Assembly: GCF_022761115.1 (NCBI RefSeq)
Contig: NZ_JAKWJS010000006.1
Location: forward strand, 62,001-126,000
Direction of reading: 5' to 3'
DNA: 64,000 nucleotides
DNA from: Dyella sp. RRB7
GTDB taxonomy: Bacteria > Pseudomonadota > Gammaproteobacteria > Xanthomonadales > Rhodanobacteraceae
Below, one piece after another: positions 17,365 through 26,727 of the stretch; the first letter of the stretch is position 1, and each line of letters opens with the position of its first letter. The translations under genes and the position numbers were made by a program. The notes under the pieces are model-generated. The model saw only the letters and a list, made by a program, of their open reading frames with translations. It searched no databases and was not told the DNA's origin.

Positions 17365-20256
17365 TTACGCCACGTTCGGTTCGCTGAAGGCTTCGATCTC
17401 GCCCTTGAACGCTTCCACCGGTACGCAGCTGCAGAACACGTTCTTGTCGCCGTAGACGTTGTCCACGCGGGCCACCGGCGACCAGTACTTCTGCAGCTTG
17501 AGGCTGGGCAGCGGGAAGGCGGCCAGCTCACGCGTATAAGCGTGGGTCCATTCGGAAGCCGACACCATCACGGCGGTGTGCGGCGCATGCTTGAGCGGGT
17601 TGTCCTCGCGATCGAGCTTGCCTTCGTCCACGGCGCGGATTTCATCGCGGATCTGGATCATCGCGTCGATGAAGCGATCCAGCTCGTACTGGCTCTCGCT
17701 CTCGGTCGGCTCGACCATCAGCGTGCCGGCCACCGGGAAGCTCAGCGTGGGGGCGTGGAAGCCGAAGTCGATCAGGCGCTTGGCCACGTCTTCCGCGCCG
17801 ATGCCGGTGGCGTCCTTGAGCGGGCGCAGGTCGAGGATGCACTCGTGCGCCACCAGGCCATTGCGGCCGGTGTAGAGCGTCTCGTAGTGCGGCGCCAGGC
17901 GCTTGGCGATGTAGTTGGCGTTGAGCAGCGCCACCTGGGTGGCGCGGCGCAGGCCACTGGCCCCCATCATGGTGATGTACATCCAGCTGATCGGCAGGAT
18001 CGAAGCCGAGCCGAAGCTCGCCGCGGACACCATGCCCACTTCACCCGCGCCGCCGAACGTGCGCGGGAGGAATGGGGCGAGATGCGACTTCACCGCGCAC
18101 GGGCCCACGCCAGGGCCACCGCCGCCGTGCGGAATGCAGAAGGTCTTGTGCAGGTTCAGGTGCGATACGTCCGAGCCCCACTTGCCGGGCTTGGCCACGC
18201 CGACCAGCGCGTTCATGTTGGCGCCGTCGGTGTACACCTGGCCGCCGTGCTCGTGCACGATCTCGCAGATCTTGACGATGTCTTCCTCGAACACGCCATG
18301 CGTGGACGGGTAGGTGATCATCAGCGCGGCGAGGCGGTCGCTGAACTTCTCGGCGGCGCGCTGGATGTCTTCCACGTCCACGTTGCCGTTGGCGTCGCAC
18401 TTGGTCACCACCACCTGCATGCCGGCCATCTGCGCGGAGGCCGGGTTGGTGCCATGGGCGGACTCGGGGATCAGGCAGATATCGCGATGGCCTTCGCCGC
18501 GCGAGCGGTGATAGGCGCGGATGGCCAGCAGGCCGGCGTATTCGCCCTGCGCACCGGAGTTCGGCTGCAGGCTCACGGCGTCGTAACCGGTGCACTCCAC
18601 CAGCATCGCTTCCAGCTCGTCGATCAGCTGCTTGTAGCCGGCGGCCTGGTCGGCCGGCGCCAGCGGATGGATGTTGGCGAATTCCGGCCACGTCACCGGG
18701 ATCATCTCGGCGGTGGCGTTGAGCTTCATGGTGCAGCTGCCCAGCGGGATCATGGTGCGATCCATCGCCAGGTCCTTGTCGGCCAGCGAGCGCATGTAGC
18801 GCAGCAACTCGTGCTCGCTGTGGTGCGTGTTGAAGGCCGGGTGGGTGAGGAACTTGCTCTTGCGCCGCAGGCCGGCGGGCAGGGCATCGTGCGTGCCTGC
18901 ATCGAGTGCATCGATGTCGGTGACGGTGGCCCCGAACACCGTAGCCAGCGCAATCACGTCGGCGCGCGTGGTGGTTTCGTCCAGGCTGATGCCCACGCTG
19001 CTGGCGTCGATCTGGCGCAGGTTGATGCCGGCAACGCGCGCCTTGGCGTGCACGGCGGCAGCGTCCACGCCGGCGACGTGCAGCGTGTCGAAGAAGTCAT
19101 GGCCGACGGCCACGCCCGCCGAGCGCAGCGCGCCGGCCAGGATCGAAGCAAGGCGATGCACGCGGCGTGCGATGCGGGTAAGGCCTTCCGGGCCGTGGTA
19201 CACGGCGTACATGCTGGCCATCACCGCCAGCAGCACCTGCGCGGTGCAGATGTTGGAAGTGGCCTTCTCGCGGCGGATGTGCTGTTCGCGCGTCTGCAGC
19301 GTGAGGCGGTAGGCGGGCTTGCCTTCGGCGTCGATGGATACGCCGATCAGGCGGCCCGGCATGGAGCGCTTGTAGGCGTCACGGCAGGCCATGAACGCGG
19401 CGTGCGGGCCACCGAAACCGAACGGCACGCCGAAGCGCTGGGTGTTGCCGACCACGATATCGGCGCCCCATTCGCCCGGCGCGGCGATCAGCGTGAGCGC
19501 GAGCAGGTCGGTGGCCACGCAGACCACGCCATGGCGTGCATGCACGGCGTCAGCCAGTGCCTGGTAGTCGTTGATCCGGCCGAAGGTGTTGGGGTACTGC
19601 AGCAGCACGCCGTAGCTGTCGACGCTGCCCGCTTCGCTGTCGTCGCCGATGTGCAGGTCGATGCCCAGCGTTTCGGCGCGGGTCTTGAGCACTTCCAGCG
19701 TCTGCGGGTGCACGGCGTTGGAAACGAAGAACGTGTTGGACTTGGACTTGGCCGAGCGCTTGGCCAGCGTCATCGCCTCGGCGGCGGCGGTGCCTTCGTC
19801 CAGCAGGGACGCGTTGGCGATCTCCATGCCGGTGAGGTCGGCGCACATGGTCTGGAAGTTGATCAGCGCTTCCATGCGGCCCTGCGAGATCTCCGCCTGG
19901 TACGGCGTATAGGCCGTGTACCACGCCGGGTTCTCCAGGATGTTGCGCAGGATGACGTTCGGCGTCAGCGTGCCGTAGTAGCCCTGGCCGATGAAGCTCT
20001 TGAATACCTGGTTCTTGTCGGCGATGGCGCGGATCTTGGCCAGCGCTTCCACCTCGGTGATGGGCGAGGGCAGCGCCAGCGGCGCCGGCGACTTGATCTT
20101 GCCCGGCACGATGGCGTCGGTCATCGCTTCCAGCGAGTCATAGCCGACCACGCGCAGCATCTGCGCGATCTCGGCGTCGTTGGGGCCAATGTGGCGCTCG
20201 ATGAAAGCGTCGTGGTGTTCGAGGTCACGCAAGGAGGGGGTGGCGTTCTGACTCAT
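17365..20256 (-). CDS. gcvP: Glycine dehydrogenase (decarboxylating), P protein of the glycine cleavage system
   Basis: PLP enzyme that decarboxylates glycine and passes the aminomethyl group to the lipoyl H protein. 963 residues, the single-chain form with two related halves. Family marks: [17 protein letters not shown] at the N-terminus, [32 protein letters not shown], the Gly-rich [10 protein letters not shown], and the PLP lysine in [18 protein letters not shown]. The ATG at 20256 gives the standard MSQNATPSL start. A longer in-frame extension upstream would run through the riboswitch and is rejected. gcvT and gcvH are not adjacent. Expression is probably controlled by the tandem glycine riboswitch in its leader. 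Confidence 0.98.
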   Translation of the reverse strand: MSQNATPSLRDLEHHDAFIERHIGPNDAEIAQMLRVVGYDSLEAMTDAIVPGKIKSPAPLALPSPITEVEALAKIRAIADKNQVFKSFIGQGYYGTLTPNVILRNILENPAWYTAYTPYQAEISQGRMEALINFQTMCADLTGMEIANASLLDEGTAAAEAMTLAKRSAKSKSNTFFVSNAVHPQTLEVLKTRAETLGIDLHIGDDSEAGSVDSYGVLLQYPNTFGRINDYQALADAVHARHGVVCVATDLLALTLIAAPGEWGADIVVGNTQRFGVPFGFGGPHAAFMACRDAYKRSMPGRLIGVSIDAEGKPAYRLTLQTREQHIRREKATSNICTAQVLLAVMASMYAVYHGPEGLTRIARRVHRLASILAGALRSAGVAVGHDFFDTLHVAGVDAAAVHAKARVAGINLRQIDASSVGISLDETTTRADVIALATVFGATVTDIDALDAGTHDALPAGLRRKSKFLTHPAFNTHHSEHELLRYMRSLADKDLAMDRTMIPLGSCTMKLNATAEMIPVTWPEFANIHPLAPADQAAGYKQLIDELEAMLVECTGYDAVSLQPNSGAQGEYAGLLAIRAYHRSRGEGHRDICLIPESAHGTNPASAQMAGMQVVVTKCDANGNVDVEDIQRAAEKFSDRLAALMITYPSTHGVFEEDIVKICEIVHEHGGQVYTDGANMNALVGVAKPGKWGSDVSHLNLHKTFCIPHGGGGPGVGPCAVKSHLAPFLPRTFGGAGEVGMVSAASFGSASILPISWMYITMMGASGLRRATQVALLNANYIAKRLAPHYETLYTGRNGLVAHECILDLRPLKDATGIGAEDVAKRLIDFGFHAPTLSFPVAGTLMVEPTESESQYELDRFIDAMIQIRDEIRAVDEGKLDREDNPLKHAPHTAVMVSASEWTHAYTRELAAFPLPSLKLQKYWSPVARVDNVYGDKNVFCSCVPVEAFKGEIEAFSEPNVA

Positions 20257-20317
20257 GACAGGGGCGTCCGTAAATGGCCGACAAGGGCCGGACGTGCAAG
20301 CCGCACGTGTAGCGCCC

Positions 20318-20395
20318 CTCTGTCCTTTTGCCTGAGAGTTTGGAAGCTTGCGCTTCGTGCCCCTTCGGCGCCGGATCGAACCGGTCTCTCCAGAG
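20318..20395 (-). promoter_or_regulatory. Glycine riboswitch, second aptamer (nearest gcvP)
   Basis: On the minus strand the P1 arms CTCTG and CAGAG close a fold with the conserved glycine-aptamer elements GGCGCCGAAGGGGCA and CTCAGGCAAAAGGACAGAG. These match the type-2 core (GCCGAAGG...GCA; CUCAGGC AAAAGGAC). It ends 61 bases before the gcvP ATG. Confidence 0.93.
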
Positions 20396-20406
20396 TGTTG
20401 GTGCGG

Positions 20407-20481
20407 GTGATGGTATGGGGCCTGAGCGATTACGGGCTTTTGCGCCTTCGGCAGCGGCTCTCGCCGCTTCTCCCACCACAC
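20407..20481 (-). promoter_or_regulatory. Glycine riboswitch, first aptamer
   Basis: On the minus strand this begins GTGTGGTGGGAG, carries a GCGGC/GCCGC stem, then GCCGAAGGCGCAA and CTCAGGC, and closes with CATACCATCAC. These are the same core elements as the second aptamer. Only 11 bases separate the two, so this is the classic tandem arrangement, predicted to switch gcvP on when glycine is plentiful. Confidence 0.88.
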
Positions 20482-20492
20482 GCTAAACGACA

Positions 20493-20498
20493 ATTATA
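20493..20498 (-). promoter_or_regulatory. Probable -10 element for gcvP
   Basis: A perfect TATAAT on the minus strand, about 12 bases before the first aptamer, so transcription would start right at its 5' edge. No consensus -35 is visible 16-18 bases further upstream, where the sequence is G+C-rich and palindromic (GGCCCCGGGGGCC). Confidence 0.65.
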
Positions 20499-20604
20499 AG
20501 GCCCCGGGGGCCGCTTTGCCTCCCTAGCCCAAGGGCTCTTCAGCCGCGGTGCCGGCGGCGTCTCAGCAGGCATAAGATGAAAGGCCTGCTTGACGAGTAC
20601 CGCC

Positions 20605-21024
20605 ATGAAGCCGCCGTTCCAGCTTGCCCAGATCGACCACGTGGTGCTGCGCGTGCGCGACATGGCCGCCATGCAGCGGTTCTATTGCGAGGTGCTGGGC
20701 TGCCGCGAGGAGCGGCGCCAGGACGAGATCGGCCTGGTGCAGCTGCGCGCGGGCGATTCGCTGATCGATCTGGTGGCGCTGGACGGCAAGCTGGGCCGCC
20801 TGGGCGGCGCCGGACCGGGCGCGGAAGGGCACAACATGGATCATCTGTGCCTGCGCGTGGAACACTACGACGAGGCCTCCATCGTCGCCCATCTGAAAAC
20901 CCATCACGTGCGCATGGGCGAGATCGGCTCGCGCTATGGGGCGCAGGGCGAGGGGCCGTCGATCTACCTGTATGACCCGCAGGGCAACCTGGTGGAGCTC
21001 AAGGGGCCGCCCGTTATCCGGTGA
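20605..21024 (+). CDS. VOC (glyoxalase/bleomycin-resistance fold) family protein
   Basis: 139 residues with two beta-alpha-beta-beta-beta units: IDHVVLRVRDMAAMQRFYCEVLG at the start and DHLCLRVEHYDEASIVAHL in the middle, ending IYLYDPQGNLVELKGP. These give the metal-ligand positions of the superfamily (His in IDHVV, His in MDHLC, Glu in LVELK). Substrate unknown; the family includes glyoxalase I, fosfomycin-resistance proteins and dioxygenases. Start: ATG at 20605 is preferred, but a TTG at 20590 preceded by AAAGG would add five residues. It is divergent from gcvP across the riboswitch region and convergent with fdhD. Confidence 0.88.
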   Translation: MKPPFQLAQIDHVVLRVRDMAAMQRFYCEVLGCREERRQDEIGLVQLRAGDSLIDLVALDGKLGRLGGAGPGAEGHNMDHLCLRVEHYDEASIVAHLKTHHVRMGEIGSRYGAQGEGPSIYLYDPQGNLVELKGPPVIR

Positions 21025-21043
21025 GAATGCTCACCAGGTTGGG

Positions 21044-21910
21044 CTAGGCAGGTGCACGCAGTCGATCGGGATGGGTATAGACGTTGTGGCTGCCGGGGCG
21101 GGTAAAGCCCACCAGGGTGAGGCCGGCGCTGCGCGCCAGCTCGATCGCCAATGCCGTCGGTGCCGAGATGGCGGCCAGCAGGGTAATGCCCGCGCTGGTG
21201 GCCTTGGTGACCATTTCGTAGCTGGCGCGGCTGGTGACCAGGGCCATGCCATCGTTGGCATCGATGCCGGCGCGACGCATGGCGCCGATCAGCTTGTCCA
21301 GCGCGTTGTGGCGGCCGACATCCTCGCGCACCAGTTGGATCTGCCCGTTGCGGTCGGCCCAGGCGGCGGCGTGTACGGCGCCGGTGGCGCTGTTCATCGG
21401 CTGCCGTGCCTGCAATTGCCGGAGTGCCTGCTCCAGCGCCTCGCGCGTGATGGTGTGCCCGGCGCCGACCGGATGGTGCTGCCGGATCGCGTTCTCCAGC
21501 TCGCGCGTACCGCAGATGCCGCAGCCGCTGCGCCCGGGGAGCAGGCGTTCGCGTTCCCGTTCAAGCTGTGCGCCATGCGCATTTTCGGTGACGCGCATCG
21601 CCAGATCGATGCCTTCGAGCAGCGGGTGGATGTCCAGTTCAAGCAATTGGGAGGGGGTGTCGATCAGGCCTTCGCTGAGCGAAAAGCCCAGCGCGAAGTC
21701 TTCCAGGTCATGCGGCGAGGCCATCATCACGGCGAAGCTGGTGCCGTTGTAGCGCATGGCCACCGGTACTTCCTCGGCGATGCAGTCGTCCTCCTGCGTG
21801 ACTTGGCCATGACGCCAGCGCTCGATCGGGCGCGTCACATAACCGGGCGCATCGGCGCAAACCTCCTCGGCGAGGTTCGGCGGCGGGTTGTCCTTGACTG
21901 CACGTTTCAT
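21044..21910 (-). CDS. fdhD: Formate dehydrogenase accessory sulfurtransferase FdhD
   Basis: FdhD carries sulfur from IscS to the molybdenum cofactor of formate dehydrogenase. 288 residues from the ATG at 21910; a GTG at 21925 could add five more. Visible motifs: EEVPVAMRYNG, MASPHDLEDFALGFSLSEG, the active Cys loop SGCGICG (CxxC), VHAAAW, VREDVGRHNALDKLIGA and VTSRASYEMVTKA, all in family order. No formate dehydrogenase structural genes lie in the window, so its target must be elsewhere. It is divergent from moeA, fitting a molybdenum-cofactor cluster. Confidence 0.96.
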   Translation of the reverse strand: MKRAVKDNPPPNLAEEVCADAPGYVTRPIERWRHGQVTQEDDCIAEEVPVAMRYNGTSFAVMMASPHDLEDFALGFSLSEGLIDTPSQLLELDIHPLLEGIDLAMRVTENAHGAQLERERERLLPGRSGCGICGTRELENAIRQHHPVGAGHTITREALEQALRQLQARQPMNSATGAVHAAAWADRNGQIQLVREDVGRHNALDKLIGAMRRAGIDANDGMALVTSRASYEMVTKATSAGITLLAAISAPTALAIELARSAGLTLVGFTRPGSHNVYTHPDRLRAPA

Positions 21911-22202
21911 GTTTCCACCGTCCACGCCTTCACTACGGGCTGGGGGCTATCCATACACCGATCGGGAAGGGGATGCCAACCGGCGCCCGGTCGACCACGC
22001 CGGCAGCTCCAAGCCCGTCACTTGCCTCAAACGAACGCGGGGTAACCCTCAGTGATGACGGGCGCGTGATGATGGCCCGGTGCTGCCGCGGCGCAGCGAA
22101 TTTTCCATGCGAGCCTACCCGCCTCTTGCGTAGCGGGCCGCATGCATTGAGCATGCTCATCAGCCTTGCAACCCATGCAGGCAAGACACGCGGCGTCGCT
22201 TC

Positions 22203-23480
22203 ATGATCAGTTATCACCAGGCTCTGCAGGCACTACTGGCGCATGCCCAGCGGCTGGCGCATGAGCCGTGTTCGCTCGGGGAGAGCCTGGGCCGGGTGCT
22301 GGCGCAGGACGTCGCCAGCCCGATGGCGTTGCCGTCGTTCGATCATGCCGCCATGGACGGCTACGCCCTGTGCGCCCACGAGCCACTGCTGGCCGGGTCC
22401 GAGCACGACGTGTCGGGTTCCCAGGCCGCCGGCGATGCGGCACGCGCCTCATCGGGCAGGGCATGGGAGATCATGACTGGCGCACGATTGCCGGACGGCC
22501 TGGATGCCGTGGTGGCAGTGGAACGCACGCAACTGCTGGCGACGGCCGAGGACGGCACCCCCAAGCGCATTCGCCTGCTCGACCCGCTCGCGGTCGGGGC
22601 CAATGTGCGCTATGCCGGTAGTGACGTGGCCATGGGGGCGACGGTGGTCCACGCCGGCACCCGCATCGAGCCTGCCCAGGTCATGCTGCTGGCTGCGTTG
22701 GGCGTGACCCGGGTAAGCGTTGTGCGCCAGCCGCGCGTGGCGATCATCTGTACCGGCAAGGAGCTGCAGGCCGATCCGACGCGTCCGCTGGCCGCCGAAT
22801 GCATCCATAACTCCAATGGCCCCTATCTGCTGGCGGCGTTGAGCGCTGCGGGCACGCGGGTGGTGTCCTGCGACACGGTGGACGACACCGCCCATACGTA
22901 TGCGCGGGCCGTGGCGCGCGCGCGTGATGCCGGCGTCGACCTGATCATCAGCACCGGTGCCGTCTCGATGGGGCGTTACGACTTCGTCCCCGACACGCTG
23001 GGCGAACTTGGCGCCGAGCTGCTGTTCCACAAGGTGGCGATCCGCCCGGGCAAGCCGTTGCTTGCGGCATCACTGCGCGATGGTCCGCTGGTGATGGCCT
23101 TGCCTGGCACGCCGATGGCGGTTGCCGCGGGTTTTCGTTTCTTCATCACACCGTTGCTGCGGGCCTTGGCAGGACAGGGTGGCGAGCTCACGCGTTACGC
23201 GTTACTCGATACCCCGCAGCAGCCCAAGCCCGGCCTGCGCCACTTCCTGCGCGCCCGCCTGCAGCAGGCACCGGATGGACGGCTGCATGCCAGCCTGCTC
23301 CGGCAGCAGCAGCCCTTTCGCATCCAGCCGTTCGCCCAGGCCGATGCCTGGGTCGTGTTGCCGGAGGACGCCGGCGATGGCGCTGCGGGCACCCTGGTCG
23401 AGATCGCCAGCCTGCAACCGGATCAACCATTCACTATGGCCGCCCATTGCGGTGCGGATCATCAGGACATGTCGCCATGA
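22203..23480 (+). CDS. moeA: Molybdopterin molybdenumtransferase MoeA
   Basis: Inserts molybdate into adenylylated molybdopterin. 425 residues in the MoeA fold: domain I with GRVLAQDVASPMALPSFDHAAMDGYAL, IMTGARLPDGLDAVV, VGANVRYAGSDV; domain III with VAIICTGKEL, NSNGPYLLAALSAAG, STGAVSMGRYDFVPDTL (family STGGVSxGxxD) and VAIRPGKPL, LPGTPMAV; and a C-terminal beta domain. The ATG at 22203 lacks a strong ribosome-binding site. It begins 292 bases from the divergent fdhD and overlaps the next small gene by ATGA. Confidence 0.95.
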   Translation: MISYHQALQALLAHAQRLAHEPCSLGESLGRVLAQDVASPMALPSFDHAAMDGYALCAHEPLLAGSEHDVSGSQAAGDAARASSGRAWEIMTGARLPDGLDAVVAVERTQLLATAEDGTPKRIRLLDPLAVGANVRYAGSDVAMGATVVHAGTRIEPAQVMLLAALGVTRVSVVRQPRVAIICTGKELQADPTRPLAAECIHNSNGPYLLAALSAAGTRVVSCDTVDDTAHTYARAVARARDAGVDLIISTGAVSMGRYDFVPDTLGELGAELLFHKVAIRPGKPLLAASLRDGPLVMALPGTPMAVAAGFRFFITPLLRALAGQGGELTRYALLDTPQQPKPGLRHFLRARLQQAPDGRLHASLLRQQQPFRIQPFAQADAWVVLPEDAGDGAAGTLVEIASLQPDQPFTMAAHCGADHQDMSP

Positions 23481-23815
23481 AACTGCAGATCGAGGGCCAG
23501 AACCTGCGCGTGCGCATCGGCGAGGAAGAACTGGCCCGATTGCTGGCCGGCGATGCCATCACCGCCCGTACCGTCTTCGCTCGCGCCTTCGCCATCCGCT
23601 GCACGCTGCGGATGGGGGATGCCGCCCATTTCGGTGGCCAGCCGGATGACTGGCAGATCGAGATTCCCGCAGTGGCGGTCCGCGAGCATGCCCAACGCCT
23701 GCCCACGCGCGAAGGCCTTGGCTTCATCCTGGCGGGGCCGCATGACGGCGAGGCCCTGGAGTTGCTGTTCGACGTGGACGTGCGCGACAGTGTGCGGCAG
23801 CGTCGGTCATCCTGA
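23477..23815 (+). CDS. DUF7009-like small protein in the molybdenum operon
   Basis: 112 residues, MKLQIEGQNLRVRIGEEELARLLAGDAI..., then beta-rich (IRCTLRMGDAAHFG, WQIEIPAVAVREHAQRLPTREGLGF) and ending ALELLFDVDVRD. The N-terminal pattern (MKxxIxGxxxRxRxxxxEV) resembles small proteins I recall as DUF7009, often found near molybdate genes. Function unknown. Its start overlaps the moeA stop (ATGA), so it is translationally coupled to moeA. modA begins 78 bases further on. Confidence 0.78.
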   Translation: MKLQIEGQNLRVRIGEEELARLLAGDAITARTVFARAFAIRCTLRMGDAAHFGGQPDDWQIEIPAVAVREHAQRLPTREGLGFILAGPHDGEALELLFDVDVRDSVRQRRSS

Positions 23816-23893
23816 GCGCCTGAAAAGATTCCGGGGCAGGTTGGGCTACGCTCGTGCCGCCGGCACGGCAAACACTACGCGAGGATAAGCCGT

Positions 23894-24667
23894 ATGAAGC
23901 GTCCCTTTTGGCATGTGTTGTTCGCACTCGGCATGGCGCTGCTGCCGTGTTCTCTATTGGCGGCGGATGAGCACATCACGGTGGCCGCGGCCGCCGACTT
24001 GCATCACGCGATGGACAAGATCGTCGAGGCCTACCAGCACGACCGTCCGGGTCGCAAGGTCGACGTGGTCTACGGATCTTCGGGCAACCTGCTCACCCAG
24101 ATCGAGCAGGGCGCACCGTTCGACGTGTTCTTCTCGGCCGATAGCGACTATCCGCAACAACTGGTGGCGCATGGCAAGGCCGGCGGTGAACCGGTGCCGT
24201 ATGCCGACGGGCATATCGTGTTGTGGAGCGCCAGCATCGACATGACGCAAGTGCAGGTGGCGGACCTGGCGCAGCCGCGTTTTGGCCGCATCGCCATTGC
24301 CAACCCGCAGCACGCGCCCTACGGCAAGCGCGCGGAACAAGCCCTGCGCGCCGCCGGGCTGTGGGATTCGCTGCAGTCGCGGCTGGTCTTTGGCGAGAAC
24401 ATTGCCCAGGCCGCGCAGTTTGCGCAGAGCGGCAACGCGCAGGTCGGCATCATCGCCGAGTCGCTGGCGCTGGATTCGCCGGTGAAGGGCAGCTATGTGC
24501 TGGTGCCACCGTCGCTGTACCAGCCGTTGCGGCAGAGCTTCGTGCTGACCCAGCGCGGCGCCGGCAACGCGCTGGCCAAGGACTTCACCCAGTACGTGCA
24601 GGGCGGGCAGGCCCGCGCCATCCTGGCGCAGTACGGCTTCAAGCTGCCCGACGTGGGGGGGCACTGA
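23894..24667 (+). CDS. modA: Molybdate ABC transporter substrate-binding protein ModA
   Basis: Periplasmic binding protein for molybdate (and tungstate). 257 residues with a signal peptide (MKRPFWHVLFALGMALLPCSLLAA-DEH). Mature features: ITVAAAADLHHAMDKIVEAY, VVYGSSGNLLTQIEQGAPFDVFFSAD (the Ser/Ala anion pocket), ANPQHAPYGKRAEQAL, and a C-terminal QYVQGGQARAILAQYGF, all typical of ModA. First of the modABC genes, 9 bases before modB. Confidence 0.97.
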   Translation: MKRPFWHVLFALGMALLPCSLLAADEHITVAAAADLHHAMDKIVEAYQHDRPGRKVDVVYGSSGNLLTQIEQGAPFDVFFSADSDYPQQLVAHGKAGGEPVPYADGHIVLWSASIDMTQVQVADLAQPRFGRIAIANPQHAPYGKRAEQALRAAGLWDSLQSRLVFGENIAQAAQFAQSGNAQVGIIAESLALDSPVKGSYVLVPPSLYQPLRQSFVLTQRGAGNALAKDFTQYVQGGQARAILAQYGFKLPDVGGH

Positions 24668-24676
24668 GCGAAGCCC

Positions 24677-25360
24677 ATGGCCTTGTTGTCCGACCAGGAC
24701 CTGCTGGCGCTCGGGCTGACCTTGCGCCTGGCCACCACGGTCACCGTGCTGCTGCTGTTGCTGGGGGCGCCGCTGGCATGGTGGCTGGCGCATACGCATT
24801 CGCGCTGGCGGCGGCCGTTGGCCGCGGTGGTCGCGTTGCCGTTGGTGCTGCCGCCGACCGTGCTCGGCTTCTACCTGCTGCTGCTGCTGGGTCCCAACGG
24901 CTGGGTGGGGCGTGCGGTCGCGGCGGCGGGCCTGTCGGCGTTGCCGTTCACGTTCCAGGGACTGGTGGTGGCATCCATGCTGTATTCGCTGCCGTTCGTG
25001 GTGCAACCGCTGCAGAACGCGTTCGAGTCGGTCGGCGTGCGGCCGCTGGAGGTGGCGTCGTGCCTCGGCGCGGGGCCACTGGATCGCTTCTTCTCGGTGG
25101 CGCTGCCGATGGCGCTGCCGGGCGTGCTCACTGCCACCGTGCTGGGCTTTGCACACACCGTGGGCGAGTTCGGCGTGGTGCTGATGATCGGCGGCAATAT
25201 TCCGGGGCAGACGCGCGTGCTGTCCATGCGCATCTACGACCACGTGCAGGCCGGCGAGTATCACCAGGCCCACGTGCTGTCGCTATGCCTGTTGCTGGTG
25301 TCGTTCGTGGCGTTGCTGTGCATGTCGTTGCTGCGACCGGGCAGGCACGCGCGTGACTGA
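24677..25360 (+). CDS. modB: Molybdate ABC transporter permease ModB
   Basis: Inner membrane channel of the molybdate importer. 227 residues with about five or six membrane segments, and the permease EAA loop EVASCLGAGPLDRFFSVALPMALPGV that contacts ModC. Also APLAWWLAHTHSRWRRP and PLVLPPTVLGFYLLLLLG, characteristic of ModB. Its last 8 bases overlap the modC start. Confidence 0.97.
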   Translation: MALLSDQDLLALGLTLRLATTVTVLLLLLGAPLAWWLAHTHSRWRRPLAAVVALPLVLPPTVLGFYLLLLLGPNGWVGRAVAAAGLSALPFTFQGLVVASMLYSLPFVVQPLQNAFESVGVRPLEVASCLGAGPLDRFFSVALPMALPGVLTATVLGFAHTVGEFGVVLMIGGNIPGQTRVLSMRIYDHVQAGEYHQAHVLSLCLLLVSFVALLCMSLLRPGRHARD

Positions 25361-26441
25361 GGCGCGGCATGGATTGCACGCGAAGCTGGCGTGGCGTCGT
25401 GGCGACATGGTGCTCGACGTGGATATCGCATTGCCGCCCACCGGCATCACCGCACTGTTCGGTCCGTCGGGTGCGGGCAAGACCAGTTGCCTGCGGGCCA
25501 TCGCCGGCCTGGAGCGCGCCAGCGAGGGCAGGGTGACGTTTGGCCATGAGGTCTGGCAGGACAGTGCGCGGCGCGTGTTCGTGCAGCCGCATCGACGCCG
25601 GCTGGGCTATGTGTTCCAGGAGCCGAGCCTGTTCGTGCATCGCTCGGTGGCCGGCAATCTTGATTATGGTTTTCGCCGTGCGGGGCGGCCGGCGCATCTC
25701 GATCGCCAAGGCCTGATCGAGCGCTTCGGCCTGCGCGGCCTGCTCGACCGCGGTGTCGGCGGGCTTTCCGGCGGCGAGCGCCAGCGCGTGTCGATGGTGC
25801 GCGCCTTGTTGTCCGACCCGGCCTTGCTGCTGTTCGACGAACCCCTCTCCGCGCTCGACGCCAACGCACGATCGGACCTGCTCGGCTGCCTGGAAAGCCT
25901 GCATGCCGAGCTCGACCTGCCGATGATCTATGTGAGCCACAACATCGACGAAGTGGCGCGCCTGGCCGATCACATCGTGTTGCTGGACCAGGGGCACGTA
26001 GTGGCGCAGGGCGCGCTGCAGGCGACGCTGACCCGCCTCGATTTGCCGCCGGCGCTGGCCGAGGCGATGGGTTCGGTGATCGAGGGCGCGGTGGTTGGCT
26101 ACGACGCGCACGACCAGCTGATCGAGCTGGATTTTCCCGGTGGCACGCTATGGCTTCCGCATCGCCACGAAGTCGTCGGCCAGCGCCTGCGCTGTCGCAT
26201 CGGCGCGCGTGATGTCGTGCTGACCCAGGCGCCGTTGGCGGGAACCAGCGCGTTGAACCAGATCCGTTGCCGCATCGTGGCGATGGCCGATGCGGATCAT
26301 CCGTCGCAGTGCCTGGTGCAATTGGATGCGGGCGGCAGCACCTTGCTGGCGCGCATCACGCGCCGCTCGTGGCATGCACAGGGATGGGCGCCGGGCAATG
26401 AGGCGTGGGCACAGGTCAAGGCCGTTGCGCTTGGCCTGTGA
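25353..26441 (+). CDS. modC: Molybdate ABC transporter ATP-binding protein ModC
   Basis: ATPase of the molybdate importer. 362 residues from a GTG start at 25353 inside the end of modB. Nucleotide-binding domain: Walker A GPSGAGKTS, Q-loop VFQEPSLF, signature LSGGERQR, Walker B LLLFDEPLSALD, H-loop VSHNIDEV. The C-terminal TOBE/MOP domain (from about residue 290, ...TSALNQIRCRIVAMAD, STLLARITRRS) binds molybdate and is thought to give trans-inhibition in some ModC proteins. Last gene of the modABC unit; a strong hairpin follows. Confidence 0.97.
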   Translation: MTEARHGLHAKLAWRRGDMVLDVDIALPPTGITALFGPSGAGKTSCLRAIAGLERASEGRVTFGHEVWQDSARRVFVQPHRRRLGYVFQEPSLFVHRSVAGNLDYGFRRAGRPAHLDRQGLIERFGLRGLLDRGVGGLSGGERQRVSMVRALLSDPALLLFDEPLSALDANARSDLLGCLESLHAELDLPMIYVSHNIDEVARLADHIVLLDQGHVVAQGALQATLTRLDLPPALAEAMGSVIEGAVVGYDAHDQLIELDFPGGTLWLPHRHEVVGQRLRCRIGARDVVLTQAPLAGTSALNQIRCRIVAMADADHPSQCLVQLDAGGSTLLARITRRSWHAQGWAPGNEAWAQVKAVALGL

Positions 26442-26472
26442 CAAGGCGGGAGCGGCGAGAATCTCCAGAAAC

Positions 26473-26502
26473 GACGAAGCCCGCATCGCTGCGGGCTTCG
26501 TC
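26473..26502. terminator. Hairpin between modC and the convergent tRNA-Leu
   Basis: Perfect 12-bp arms GACGAAGCCCGC and GCGGGCTTCGTC with the loop ATCGCT. On the minus strand, GTCGTTTCT trails the stem directly after the tRNA. Probably ends both transcripts. Confidence 0.85.
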
Positions 26503-26508
26503 TACAAT

Positions 26509-26593
<85 letters not shown>

Positions 26594-26727
26594 AGGTGTC
26601 CCGCTGCTTTGTGGGCTGCGTGAGCCGCGTAGATTAGGCATGTGTCGGTGGGTTGTCAACTATTCTTTCACTGATTTTTCATCGGGCCGCGGCATTCGCG
26701 GTTCGACATCTGACAAAAGGCAAGGAA

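Noticed and set aside
17326-20499. Very long open frame on the plus strand opposite gcvP (about 1057 codons)
   Set aside because: It is the antisense shadow of gcvP in G+C-rich DNA. The protein has His/Arg/Gly-rich nonsense composition and no motifs, and it runs through the riboswitch and terminator.
21973-22206. 77-codon open frame between fdhD and moeA
   Set aside because: No ribosome-binding site, no recognisable domain, and it ends inside the moeA start; most likely non-coding.
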